Of a stretch of DNA of 64,000 nt, positions 7,146 through 14,908 are shown piece by piece. This stretch comes from JAJAZB01 sp964244295. Lineage in GTDB: Bacteria > Bacteroidota > Bacteroidia > Cytophagales > Spirosomataceae. The DNA is taken from the NCBI GenBank assembly GCA_964244295.1, contig CAXTIG010000042.1:1-64000 (forward strand). Reading direction: 5' to 3'. How positions within the stretch are numbered: the stretch's first letter is position 1; every line of letters begins with the position of its first letter. Both the position numbers and the translations under genes were made by a program. The notes under the pieces were generated by a model. The model was not told the origin of the DNA. It ran no database searches and saw only the letters and a list, made by a program, of their open reading frames with translations.

Positions 7146-7901
7146 TCACATCCGCATCGCCAGTCCCGCCTCGCTTAGGTAGGTTTTCAACTCCAAAATC
7201 CCGATTTCCCGAAAGTGAAAAATGCTCGCCGCCAGCCCGGCGTCGGCTTTTCCGGCGGTGAATACCTCCTGGAAATGCTCCATCGTACCCGCCCCGCCCG
7301 AAGCGATGACCGGGATGGAAACGGCCTCCGAAACTTCCGCCGTGAGGCTCAGCGCGAAGCCCGCTTTGGTGCCGTCGGTGTCCATCGAAGTGAGCAAAAT
7401 TTCGCCCGCCCCGCGTCGCTCTACTTCCTTCGCCCAGGCGAGGGTGCGAAGTTCGGTGGGTGTGCGGCCGCCGTGCGTGTGGACGAGGTCCTCGCCGTCG
7501 ATTCTTCTGGTGTCGATGGCCACGACGATGCACTGGGAGCCGAAGTTGAGCGCCAGTTCGTCCACTAAATCGGGGTTGCGTACCGCCGCCGAGTTGATGG
7601 ACACCTTGTCGGCCCCGGCGTTGAGTAGCGCCGACACGTCGGCCACCGAGCCGATGCCCCCGCCGACGGTGAAGGGAATATTGACCACCCGCGCCACGTT
7701 GCGCACCAGTTCCACGAGCGTTTTGCGGGCTTCGACCGTGGCGGTGATGTCGAGAAAAACCAGTTCGTCGGCTCCCTGCGCGGCGTAGAGCGCCCCGAGT
7801 TCGACTGGGTCGCCCGCGTCGCGGAGGTTGACGAAGTTGGTGCCTTTTACCGTGCGCCCGTCTTTGATGTCGAGGCAGGGGATGATGCGTTTGGTTAACA
7901 T
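7146..7901 (-). CDS. hisF: imidazole glycerol phosphate synthase, cyclase subunit
   Basis: 251 residues, the standard HisF length, with the catalytic pair Asp11 (IPCLDIKDG) and Asp130 (VVAIDTRR) of the (beta-alpha)8 barrel, phosphate-binding GGGIGS and the C-terminal ASIFHF. With HisH it converts PRFAR and ammonia to IGP and AICAR. The start is ATG 7901 (LTKRIIPCLD) rather than the ATG three codons upstream. It is separated from hisA by a family B palindrome that sits just 5' of this gene. Confidence 0.95.
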   Translation of the reverse strand: MLTKRIIPCLDIKDGRTVKGTNFVNLRDAGDPVELGALYAAQGADELVFLDITATVEARKTLVELVRNVARVVNIPFTVGGGIGSVADVSALLNAGADKVSINSAAVRNPDLVDELALNFGSQCIVVAIDTRRIDGEDLVHTHGGRTPTELRTLAWAKEVERRGAGEILLTSMDTDGTKAGFALSLTAEVSEAVSIPVIASGGAGTMEHFQEVFTAGKADAGLAASIFHFREIGILELKTYLSEAGLAMRM

Positions 7902-7914
7902 TTCTAGCATCTCG

Positions 7915-8039
7915 CTGTCATCCTGAGCGCAGCGAAGGACCTCGTTGGACTACCGGGTAGCTTTTCGTTAGCCCAATGGTAGCTCCCCGCTGGCTCTCCG
8001 GCAGTCCGACAAGATCCTTCGCTGCGCTCAGGATGACAG
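7915..8039. repeat. intergenic palindromic repeat, family B (copy 2)
   Basis: Arms CTGTCATCCTGAGCGCAGCGAAGGA and its mirror around 8011-8039, as in the copy at 5413. It lies inside the his operon between hisA and hisF; its right arm carries the hisA stop codon (leftward reading CTGTCATCCTGA, giving LSS-stop). Confidence 0.85.
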
Positions 8040-8759
8040 GGCTTGTGAAAAGGTTGATAATTCCTTCAACGTGACTTGCCCCTCGTAAATCGCCTTGCCC
8101 ACAATCACGCCGAACAGTTGCATTTCGGCCAGTTTTTCGATGTCGGCCATCGAGCTGACGCCGCCGGATGCGATGACGTGCAGGGCGGGGGCGCGTTCCT
8201 GCAAATTTTTGTACAGGTCGAACGAAGGGCCTTGCAGTAGGCCGTCTTTGGCGACATCGGTCGAGACGGCGTAGCGGATGCCTTTTCCCACCCACGTTTC
8301 CACGAAATCATACACCCAAAGGTCGGTGCCTTCTTCCCAGCCGCTGACGGCGATTTTCTCGCCCTTCGCGTCGGCACCGAGGATGAGTTTTTCACCGCCG
8401 TGCTGGGCCAGCCAACTTTCAAACAAGGCCGGATTCTTGACGGCTACGCTCCCGCCCGTTACCTGCCGCGCCCCGCATTCGAAGGCAATCCGCAGGTCGT
8501 CGTCGGATTGCACGCCCCCGCCGAAATCGACGTGGAGGCGGGTGTGGGCGGCAATGGCTTCGAGCACCCGGTGGTTGACGATGCGTTTGGCTTTCGCCCC
8601 GTCCAAATCCACGAGGTGCAGGCGGGTCAGGCCCGCGTCTTCAAACTGTTTGGCGACATCGAGGGGCTGGGCGTTGTACACGGTTTTCCGCGAATAATCG
8701 CCCTGGGTGAGCCGGACGGCCTTGCCTTCGATGAGGTCGATGGCGGGGATGATGTGCAT
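8028..8759 (-). CDS. hisA: phosphoribosylformimino-5-aminoimidazole carboxamide ribotide isomerase
   Basis: 243 residues, a (beta-alpha)8 barrel with the catalytic Asp8 (IPAIDLIEGKAVRL) and Asp130 (ILGADAKG), and the phosphate loops VDFGGGVQS and IASGGVSS. It isomerises ProFAR to PRFAR, the substrate of HisF/HisH. It is the second gene of the leftward operon. The last three residues and the stop codon lie in the family B palindrome, so the native C-terminus was probably altered slightly when the element inserted. Confidence 0.95.
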   Translation of the reverse strand: MHIIPAIDLIEGKAVRLTQGDYSRKTVYNAQPLDVAKQFEDAGLTRLHLVDLDGAKAKRIVNHRVLEAIAAHTRLHVDFGGGVQSDDDLRIAFECGARQVTGGSVAVKNPALFESWLAQHGGEKLILGADAKGEKIAVSGWEEGTDLWVYDFVETWVGKGIRYAVSTDVAKDGLLQGPSFDLYKNLQERAPALHVIASGGVSSMADIEKLAEMQLFGVIVGKAIYEGQVTLKELSTFSQALSS

Positions 8760-8884
8760 AAAGGTGGCTCCGACCTCTGGTCGGAGTAGGGTTGAGTTTC
8801 GAGTAGGCGGACTGGATGGAAAATTTCGGCCTGCGGACTACAGGTTCGCGTTCGAACTCCGACCAGAGGTCGGAGCCACCTTTA
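8760..8884. repeat. intergenic palindromic repeat, family H
   Basis: Arms AAAGGTGGCTCCGACCTC, then TGGTCGGAG, mirrored at 8858-8884. The two arms are each themselves hairpin-forming (CTCCGACCTCTGGTCGGAG). It sits between hisH and hisA, and its right arm is translated as the C-terminal tail of HisH. Confidence 0.85.
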
Positions 8885-9458
8885 AAAAATTCTCCAGAAT
8901 CCTCGCCCCCACGTCCCCGCTGATTTCGGCGTGGAATTGGGCGGCGTAAAAATTGGCGCGGTGCAGCATCGCCGAAAACGGCACGACGTACTCGCAGGTC
9001 GCCACCGTCCACTCACACACCGGCGCGCAGTAGCTGTGGACGAAGTACACGAACGGACTTTCGGGCAAGCCTTCGGCCAACGGCGTGCGCAGGTCGGTCA
9101 GGTTGTTCCAACCCACGTGGGGCACTTTCAGCGTGCCGTCCGGAAAGCGTTGCACGTCCACGTCGAAGATGCCCAGGCCCGTCGTATCGTTTTCTTCCGA
9201 GTGCCGACACATCAGTTGCATCCCGATGCAGGTGCCGAGTACAGGTTGTTTCAGGTTGGGAATCACCCGGTCAAGGCCCGTTTGGCGGAGGTGGTTCATG
9301 GCCGTGCTGGCCTCGCCCACGCCCGGAAAAATCACCCGGTCGGCGCTGCGGATTTCGGCCTCGTCGTCGGTCCAGAGGTAGCTGGCTCCGAGGCGTTCGA
9401 GGGCGTACATTACGCTCTGGACGTTGCCCGCGTTGTATTTGAGGAGGACGGTTTTCAT
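8838..9458 (-). CDS. hisH: imidazole glycerol phosphate synthase, glutamine amidotransferase subunit
   Basis: 206 residues. Class I glutaminase with the nucleophile Cys77 in GTCIGMQ and the His176/Glu178 pair in QFHAEISG (most homologues have HPE here). It supplies ammonia to HisF. First structural gene of the his operon, 117 bases downstream of a leader attenuator. The final residues KVAPTSGRSSNANL after the normal end (ENFL) are translated from the palindromic repeat, so the protein carries a repeat-derived tail of about 14 residues. Confidence 0.94.
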   Translation of the reverse strand: MKTVLLKYNAGNVQSVMYALERLGASYLWTDDEAEIRSADRVIFPGVGEASTAMNHLRQTGLDRVIPNLKQPVLGTCIGMQLMCRHSEENDTTGLGIFDVDVQRFPDGTLKVPHVGWNNLTDLRTPLAEGLPESPFVYFVHSYCAPVCEWTVATCEYVVPFSAMLHRANFYAAQFHAEISGDVGARILENFLKVAPTSGRSSNANL

Positions 9459-9469
9459 GGGAAAAAAGG

Positions 9470-9570
9470 CAGCCCCGTGCGGCGTCCGCCCTAACCCTCG
9501 AAGGGGGATTACGTTGTCGCTACGCTAAAATTTCCCCTTTGGGGGTTAGGGCGGACGCCGCACGGGGCTG
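9470..9570. repeat. intergenic palindromic repeat, family A (copy 2)
   Basis: Long arms CAGCCCCGTGCGGCGTCCGC then CCTAACCC, mirrored exactly at 9543-9570, around a short G-run/C-run hairpin. It lies in the transcribed leader between the his attenuator terminator and the hisH start. Confidence 0.85.
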
Positions 9571-9574
9571 GACT

Positions 9575-9607
9575 AAAAAAGCCTGACTCGATCGGAATCA
9601 GGCTTTT
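9575..9607 (-). terminator. his leader intrinsic terminator (attenuator)
   Basis: Read leftward: AAAAGCCTGATTC, loop CGATC, GAGTCAGGCTTTT, then TT: a 13-bp stem with one wobble pair and a six-T tract. It lies about 50 bases after the stop of a histidine-rich leader peptide and before hisH, so it is placed to abort transcription of the his operon. A weaker hairpin (GTTCAAA / TTTGAAC) lies between peptide and terminator. Confidence 0.75.
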
Positions 9608-9659
9608 GGGAATGCGTTCAAACTAATTTTTTTTGAACCTCAGCAAACACCCATTAGCC

Positions 9660-9710
9660 CTACCGAACGGCGGAAACGTGATGGAGGTGGTATTTTTGCG
9701 GCTGGTTCAC
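9660..9710 (-). CDS. hisL: histidine operon leader peptide
   Basis: A 16-codon frame with a GTG start reads MNQPQKYHLHHVSAVR. Three of four consecutive codons are His (CAC CTC CAT CAC). It lies between a -7 promoter box and an intrinsic terminator upstream of hisH, the arrangement of a ribosome-dependent attenuator: stalling at the His codons when charged His-tRNA is scarce would favour an antiterminator. The GTG begins 4 bases after the promoter box, so translation would have to start at or near the 5' end of the RNA. The assignment rests on position and codon content; no homologue search was possible. Confidence 0.7.
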   Translation of the reverse strand: MNQPQKYHLHHVSAVR

Positions 9711-9714
9711 GGGG

Positions 9715-9722
9715 CAAAAGTA
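9715..9722 (-). promoter_or_regulatory. his operon -7 promoter box TACTTTTG
   Basis: Reads TACTTTTG leftward, 4 bases before the leader-peptide GTG. No perfect TTTG -33 box is visible about 20 bases to the right, where the palindromic repeat begins. Confidence 0.6.
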
Positions 9723-9727
9723 AGTCA

Positions 9728-9806
9728 TTTAGAGATGAGAGTAGAGAGGTGAGAGTAGAGAGTTTTCAATTTTTCTACTCTCACCTCTCTACTCTCATCT
9801 CTAAAA
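9728..9806. repeat. intergenic palindromic repeat, family C (copy 1)
   Basis: Purine-rich arm of GAGAGTAGAGAGGTGAGAGT type mirrored by CTACTCTCACCTCTCTACTC, ending TCTCTAAA. It lies just upstream of the his promoter and supplies the TAG stop of the DUF72 gene. Confidence 0.85.
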
Positions 9807-10706
9807 AAGACTGGTTTGCACCACTTTCGGTAAAAACTTCGGCTCGGCCCGGTTCAGCCCGCAGAAGGCGTTGAGTTGGCGAATCCAGTAGGCCGCTAGT
9901 TCGGGGGCTACATCGTTGTCCCCGCCGCTGTGGATGAAGAGGTAGAGCGTTTCCAGCCCGGCGTCCATCCAGGTTTTGAGGCGGCGTATCCAGTCGTCGG
10001 CGCGGGCGTGGTCGCTGGGGTGGCCTTCGTTGGCGATGAAGCGAATGAAGGCCGTCGGGATGCTCAGGCTCTGGTGTAACACGTCGCGCCGCCCCGACAC
10101 GTCGGCAATGACCGTGGCCGTGTCGTGGGTGCGGAGCAAGTCGAGCGTTTTTTGCCAAACCTCCGGGCGGAACCAATCGGGGTGGCGGAATTCGACGGCC
10201 AGGGGCAGGCCTTCAGGCAACGTTTCCAACCACTTTTCCAACGCGCTCACCTGCCGGGGAGCGAAGTACGGGCTAAGTTGCAAGAAACTCATACCGAGGT
10301 GGTTATCAAGGGCCAGAATCTGGTCGCAGAATTCGTGCGTCAACTCCTCGGCGTTCAGCAACTGCTTTTCGTGGCTGATGACTTGCGGAAACTTCGGGCA
10401 GTACCGAAACCCTGGCGTGGCCTCGGCTTTCCAGTGGCGGATGGTGGCCTCGTCGGGGGTGCGGTAGTGGGTGGTGTTTAGTTCGATGGTGTTGAACTGC
10501 CGGGTGTAGTAGTGCAGAAATTCCTTGTCGCGGGCGGTGCCGGGGTAAATTTTCCCGGCCCACTCCTTGTTCGCCCAAATCGGCAGGCCCACGTACACCC
10601 GCAACGACTTGTTTCGGCTTTCGGCCAGGGTGATGGCCGTTTGGGGGTGGTCGGGCGGGAGGGTGAAATCGATCAAATCCGGGTTGTCAACTTTGCCAAA
10701 ATCCAT
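9801..10706 (-). CDS. DUF72 (YecE-like) protein
   Basis: 301 residues. The family pattern is clear: YVGLPIWANKEWAGKIYP, then LHYYTRQFNTIELNTTHYRTP (split: YYTRQFNTIELN and TTHYRTP), FRYCPKFPQVISHEK, and VEFRHPDW in the middle of the barrel, with FIRFIANEG in place of the more usual YVRFHG. DUF72 proteins adopt a TIM-barrel fold; their biochemical role is not established. The gene faces the his promoter region and its TAG stop lies in the adjacent palindrome. Confidence 0.9.
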   Translation of the reverse strand: MDFGKVDNPDLIDFTLPPDHPQTAITLAESRNKSLRVYVGLPIWANKEWAGKIYPGTARDKEFLHYYTRQFNTIELNTTHYRTPDEATIRHWKAEATPGFRYCPKFPQVISHEKQLLNAEELTHEFCDQILALDNHLGMSFLQLSPYFAPRQVSALEKWLETLPEGLPLAVEFRHPDWFRPEVWQKTLDLLRTHDTATVIADVSGRRDVLHQSLSIPTAFIRFIANEGHPSDHARADDWIRRLKTWMDAGLETLYLFIHSGGDNDVAPELAAYWIRQLNAFCGLNRAEPKFLPKVVQTSLF

Positions 10707-10822
10707 GTTCAGTTTTCAGTTTTGAGTTTTGAGTTTTCAGTTGGGAAGCTGCAAAAACTTATGCCCGGTGCTTGCCCATTTATCCCGTTGATTTTCCAGT
10801 TTTAAGAAAAAAAACAACGGGC
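10707..10822. other. spacer with direct repeats of CAGTTTTGAGTTTT type
   Basis: Between the divergent DUF72 and TSUP genes. Positions 10707-10741 consist of short direct units (CAGTTTTCAGTTTTGAGTTT); farther right CCCGTTG (about 10782) can pair with CAACGGG just before the ATG at 10823. No TAnnTTTG box is evident in either direction. Confidence 0.4.
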
Positions 10823-11560
10823 ATGAACCCTGAATCTGCTACCCTCCTGCTCTGCTGCCTCGGTGCCGTGGCTTTTTTATACGCCTCCGTCGGGCACGGC
10901 GGGGCGAGTGGCTACCTGGCCGTGCTGGCGCTGTTCGGGGCCGCGCCGGAGTTGATGAAATCCTCGGCGCTGATGCTCAACCTGGTGGTGTCGATGGTGT
11001 CATTTCTGAATTTTTACCGGGGCGGGCATTTTGTCTGGCGAAAATTCTGGCCCTTCGCCCTGGCGAGCGTGCCGATGGCCTTCGTGGGGGCGGGTATTCC
11101 GCTGAGCGCGGGGCTGTACAAGCAGTTGCTGGGCGTATGCCTGCTGCTGGCCATTGCCCGGATGCTCTGGCGACCCCGCGCCACCGAAGACGAACTCCGG
11201 CCCGTTCCGCTACCCGCTGCCCTGCTGACGGGTGCCCTCATCGGCCTGCTTTCGGGAATGCTGGGCATCGGCGGTGGCATTCTGCTCAGCCCGGTGCTGC
11301 TGCTGATGCACTGGGCGCGGCTGAAGGAAACGGCGGCGATTTCGGCCTTGTTTATTTTCGTCAATTCCCTTTCGGGACTTTCCAAACTCTTGCTGAAAGG
11401 GTACACCCCCGACTCGCAAACGCTCACCTGGCTGGCCGTGGCGCTGGCGGGCGGGCTGCTGGGTGGCTACGTGGGTGCGCGGCGGTTCAACGTACCGACG
11501 CTCCGATACGCACTAGCGACGGGCTTGTTTATCGCGACATTGAAGCTGATGCTGACGTGA
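10823..11560 (+). CDS. TSUP-family (TauE/SafE) membrane exporter
   Basis: 245 residues with about eight transmembrane segments in two halves, each with the TSUP motif: ASVGHGGASGYLAVLAL (about residues 21-37) and LSGMLGIGGGILLSPVLLL (about 140-158). TSUP proteins export or import sulfur-containing or organic anions such as sulfite or sulfoacetate; the substrate here cannot be read from sequence. The start is ATG 10823; an upstream in-frame ATG would add a non-family extension. The stop codon lies in the first bases of the following palindrome. Confidence 0.88.
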   Translation: MNPESATLLLCCLGAVAFLYASVGHGGASGYLAVLALFGAAPELMKSSALMLNLVVSMVSFLNFYRGGHFVWRKFWPFALASVPMAFVGAGIPLSAGLYKQLLGVCLLLAIARMLWRPRATEDELRPVPLPAALLTGALIGLLSGMLGIGGGILLSPVLLLMHWARLKETAAISALFIFVNSLSGLSKLLLKGYTPDSQTLTWLAVALAGGLLGGYVGARRFNVPTLRYALATGLFIATLKLMLT

Positions 11561-11621
11561 TTTCAACTTCCCGGAATTGCTCCCCAACGGGTTTAAAACT
11601 TCCGGGAAGTTGAAATCACGT
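11555..11621. repeat. intergenic palindromic repeat, family L
   Basis: Arms ACGTGATTTCAACTTCCCGG and its mirror CCGGGAAGTTGAAATCACGT around a 27-base loop. It separates the convergent TSUP gene and a disrupted gene, and encodes the stop of the former. Confidence 0.85.
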
Positions 11622-13312
11622 TAATGCTTCAACTCAACCGATTGAGTGGCCGGGTTGAAACGAACCCGGTAAAATCCGCCCCACTCGACCTGAAATCTTC
11701 GCGCCGGGGTCGTTCGGATTTCAAGGCGGGCGTTTGAACTGGGAAACGTATAAACGAAAGACTATTTTTTAAGGGTAAAGTCCGCCCACTTGCCCGGCTC
11801 GACGCTCAGTTTGATCGGCACGGGCGAACCGGTGTCGTTCACAATGGGGACGCCCGTGTCGGGTAACCACTCGCTCAGTTCACGGGTCAGAAACGGAGGT
11901 TGGACCTTTGGGACCGCGTGGACGTAGTTGATGTTTCCTGTTTTCAACGAATCCTTTTCCGGCAACACCTCCGTGATTTCAGGCACGACGGCCCGGACAC
12001 CGCGCGTGCTCGTCAGCGGCTCCTCGGGCAGGGTCAGCAGGCTCCGCAGCATTCGGATTTGTTCGCGCAACACGCTGAAATCCTGTTGCTGGAGCAACTC
12101 GCCGTCGTCCTGGGCAATCACCAGCAGCGGGTCTTTGGGCCGGGCAATGTGCCGGTACCGCAGCCCACTTTCCGGGGGTCGGAGTGGAAATTGTAGAGGT
12201 CGAACACGGCGTTGTCGCTCTTGAGGTACACGTCGCGGTCAATGAGCAGGGGCGACAGGTTGAGGAACCCGGCGGGTGCTCCGGCGGTGGGCGTACCCGC
12301 GCGCTGGGTTTTGACGAGTAAAACCGACTGACTTTCCCAGAGTTCGCCTAAATCGACTTCCTGAAAATACGTTTCGTCGAGGCGGTAACTCTGGCTGGTG
12401 CGCAGCACCACACGCTCGTGTCTGTAGGCGGGCGGGCGGTGGAAAAAGGAGACGAAGCGGATGTTTTTGTACGACTCCAACTGGTAGTTGGCCCAGAAAC
12501 CGAGCCGGTCGCTCAGTTCGACGAGGTGGTCTTCGCCCACCTGGCAGAGCGAGGGGATGTTGCCCACCCCCGCTGGGTCGGCGAGCCGACGGCGGAGGTC
12601 ATCAAAAAACACGATGCTTTCGTAAAACGAGGTTTTTCCGTCAAACTGCCCGGCCAGTTCCTGCATTTCGGTGACGAACAGGGCGGTCTGGCTATCGGCC
12701 AGAAACCGGCTCAGGTGCTTCAGCGCCCGCACCAGGGCCGGGGGCGAAAGTTCCGACCAGCCTTCCGTCAGCAGGGCTTGCACCTGGGTGGTTTCCTCCA
12801 GGTCGGGGTTAAGCACTGTACCTTCCTTGTGCGCCCGAATGAGCCGGTCGACCACCTGCGCCAGCAGCGCGACCACCAGGAAATCCACGCTCGATTCAAA
12901 CAGCGAAACGTAGTGGTCGAGCCGCTCGTGGGTGCAGCCGACGGGCAGAAGTTTGCCTTCGGGCGAGAGGGCAGGGCAGAACAGCTTGCGCAGCGGCTCC
13001 GAAATCGGGTAGGGCAGGCGGCGCATCACTTCTTCGTGGAGCCAGTTTTTCAGCGCCTCCGGCGCGCGTTTGCTTGGCCTTAAACTGCTCCGTCAGACTG
13101 GCATCGTAGGCCCGCAGCGCGTTGAAAAATGCCTTGCGCAGCGCGGCGTTGGGCTTGTACTCCTGAAGCACCGCATCCACACCGGTGGGGAGTTCCCGGC
13201 GGGTCACTTCTTCGTCGGGTGCGTAGAAATACCACTGGTTGCGGCTCAGTTCGGCCCGAACGAAAACGGCGGAGGCAAGGTAAACAATCGCCGGGATTTC
13301 CACCAAACGCAC
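11621..13312 (-). pseudogene. large hypothetical gene broken by two frameshifts and an in-frame stop
   Basis: Read leftward from GTG 13312, one coherent coding sequence of about 560 codons is spread over three frames. It switches frame between about 13075 and 13030 (after SLTEQFKAK; the next frame continues APEALKNWLHEE), switches again at a C-run at 12174-12178 (after NFHSDP; the next frame continues ESGLRYRHIARPKDPLLVIAQ), and meets TAG at 11762-11764 beside a six-A run, after which the same frame stays coding-like for 46 codons (YTFPSSNARLEIRTTPARRF and on) to TAA 11621-11623. I do not recognise the family; the protein is mostly helical with no signal peptide. Two of the lesions sit at homopolymers, so sequencing error and true decay are both possible. 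Confidence 0.7.
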
Positions 13313-13319
13313 CCTTAAG

Positions 13320-13415
13320 TAAGTAGGAATTAGGGATTGAGCAACTCAGGTAAGCGGGTACTGATTCCAAAGCTATTCTTTACCTGATAACCCAATTACC
13401 CAATCCCTAATTACC
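13320..13415. repeat. intergenic palindromic repeat, family J
   Basis: Imperfect arms GTAGGAATTAGGGATTGAGC and CAATCCCTAATTACC, with GGTAAG/TTACC parts mirrored inside. It lies between moaA and the disrupted gene, both leftward. Confidence 0.75.
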
Positions 13416-13427
13416 TCTGCACGGCCA

Positions 13428-14417
13428 TCACCCCCCAATCGTCGTCATCGATTCATGAACGGCATCCGGGCGGAGGCGTTCGGCCTCGAAGCCGTCGCGG
13501 GGGCGGGTTTGAAACGCATTCAAAAACAGGTCGGCCAGGGCTTCGTCGGAAAGTCCTTCGCGCATCCGGTCGCGGAGTTGCAGGCCACCCGACTGGTAGA
13601 GACAGGTTTTCAATTCGCCCTGGGCGGTGAGCCGGATGCGGTTGCAGGTACCGCAGAACGTCCGGCTGAAGGCGGCGATGATGCCCAGGTTGCCCCGGTA
13701 GCCGGGCACCTGGTAGGTGGCGGCGGTGGAAAAATCGGGGTCGGGGCGTTTTTGCAAATCGGGGTAAACTCCGCGCAGTTGCTCCAGAATCCGGCGGTGG
13801 TTCCAGTGCAGCACGGGGTAGTGACTGCCTTCACCGTTGAAGGGCATTTCCTCGATAAACCGCACCGCCAACGGGTGCTCGCGGGTGAGTTCGGCCAGGG
13901 GGTGGAGGTCGTCGGTGTTCTGGCCTTCCATCACGACGGCGTTGATTTTTACGTCGAAGTCCTGCGCCAGCAGCGCGTCGAGCGTGGCGCGGACGCGGTC
14001 GAATTCGTCGCGGCGGGTGATTTGAAAAAACCGCTGACGATCGAGGGTGTCGAGGCTGAGGTTGATGCTGGTCACGCCCAGCGCCTTCAGTTCGGGCAGG
14101 TGGGGGGCGGTGAGAACGCCGTTGGTGGTTAGGCCGATCTCCTCCAGATTCGGGATGCCCCGCAGTTTTCGCAGGAACGCCATCAACTCCTGCCGCACGA
14201 ATGGTTCGCCGCCGGTGATGCGCACCTTGCGAATGCCCAGGCCGGTCAGAATCCGCACGAGCCGCTCCATTTCCTCGAAACTTAGCACTTGCTTTTTCGG
14301 CAAATACCGCACGCCTTCCTCTGGCATGCAGTAAAAGCAGCGCAGGTTGCAGCGGTCGGTCACGGCCAGGCGCAGGTAACTCAGGGGCCGGCCGTGGTTG
14401 TCGAAGAGGAGGCTCAC
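13428..14417 (-). CDS. moaA: GTP 3',8-cyclase (molybdenum cofactor step 1)
   Basis: 329 residues. A radical-SAM enzyme with the N-terminal cluster motif Cys23-x3-Cys27-x2-Cys30 (DRCNLRCFYC), the SAM-binding GGEPF, a C-terminal second cluster (FCGTCNRIRLTAQG...TCL) and the conserved Gly-Gly C-terminus (TIGG) needed for activity. It forms 3',8-cyclo-7,8-dihydro-GTP, which MoaC converts to cPMP; moaC is not in this window. It is divergent from moaD and moaE, which complete the next step. Confidence 0.95.
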   Translation of the reverse strand: MSLLFDNHGRPLSYLRLAVTDRCNLRCFYCMPEEGVRYLPKKQVLSFEEMERLVRILTGLGIRKVRITGGEPFVRQELMAFLRKLRGIPNLEEIGLTTNGVLTAPHLPELKALGVTSINLSLDTLDRQRFFQITRRDEFDRVRATLDALLAQDFDVKINAVVMEGQNTDDLHPLAELTREHPLAVRFIEEMPFNGEGSHYPVLHWNHRRILEQLRGVYPDLQKRPDPDFSTAATYQVPGYRGNLGIIAAFSRTFCGTCNRIRLTAQGELKTCLYQSGGLQLRDRMREGLSDEALADLFLNAFQTRPRDGFEAERLRPDAVHESMTTIGG

Positions 14418-14435
14418 GCGGAAAATGCTGGTTGT

Positions 14436-14509
14436 AAAAGCCCCCTAACCCCCAAAGGGGGGATTTTCAACGATGGCGAAATTCCCCCTTCGGGGGTTAG
14501 GGGGCTTTT
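14436..14509. repeat. intergenic palindromic repeat, family A (copy 3)
   Basis: AAAAGCCCCCTAACCCCC at the left is mirrored by GGGGGTTAGGGGGCTTTT at the right, with AAAGGGG and CCCCTTC inside. It lies between the divergent moaA and moaD genes, before the moaD promoter. Confidence 0.85.
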
Positions 14510-14558
14510 AATCTCAATCAAGTTGCCCGAAAGGTACGCTGAAAAGCGCTTTGCGGGC

Positions 14559-14566
14559 TACTTTTG
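14559..14566 (+). promoter_or_regulatory. moaD -7 promoter box TACTTTTG
   Basis: Exact TAnnTTTG match, separated by only TGCT from the moaD ATG at 14571, predicting a leaderless transcript. Confidence 0.6.
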
Positions 14567-14570
14567 TGCT

Positions 14571-14819
14571 ATGGCTCAAACCCTCACCATCGCTCTGTTC
14601 GGCGTGGCCCGCGACATCGTCGGGGCTTCGACGCTCACGCTGCCCGCCCAAAAACAGTTGACGGTCGGGCAGTTGCTCGAACGCCTGCGGGCGGAATACC
14701 CCCGGTTTACCGAACTGCGCTCGCTGCTGGTGGCCGTCAACCAGGAGTACGCCGAAACGCCCCAACTCATCCGGGCGGGCGACGAAATCGCGCTGATTCC
14801 GCCCGTGGCGGGCGGGTAG
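14571..14819 (+). CDS. moaD: molybdopterin synthase small subunit
   Basis: 82 residues, ubiquitin-like fold, ending in the required Gly-Gly (PPVAGG) that is thiocarboxylated to carry sulfur to cPMP. The N-terminus LTIALFGVARDIVGAST and the segment VAVNQEYAE are typical. It works with MoaE encoded 90 bases downstream. The start is set by the promoter box 4 bases upstream; the long in-frame extension upstream runs through the family A palindrome and is not real. The TAG stop is the first part of a family G palindrome. Confidence 0.93.
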   Translation: MAQTLTIALFGVARDIVGASTLTLPAQKQLTVGQLLERLRAEYPRFTELRSLLVAVNQEYAETPQLIRAGDEIALIPPVAGG

Positions 14820-14906
14820 CTACGGACTTTAGTCCGTAGACTGCTTCCTGTTTTCAGCCTGTCACCCCGTCTCACTAGTTCGACGGACTAAAGTCCGTCG
14901 CTACCA
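14816..14906. repeat. intergenic palindromic repeat, family G (copy 1)
   Basis: GTAGCTACGGACTTTAGTCC at the left and GGACTAAAGTCCGTCGCTAC at the right; each arm contains the small palindrome ACGGACT-AGTCCGT. It lies between moaD and moaE, which are otherwise an operon. Confidence 0.85.
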
Positions 14907-14908
14907 CA

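Noticed and set aside
10782..10823. CCCGTTG/CAACGGG pair just before the TSUP start as a terminator
   Set aside because: Loop of nearly 30 bases, T or A runs on the wrong side for the plus strand, and no upstream plus-strand gene to terminate.
14289..14570. Long N-terminal extension of MoaD
   Set aside because: Crosses moaA on the other strand, a palindrome and the moaD promoter.
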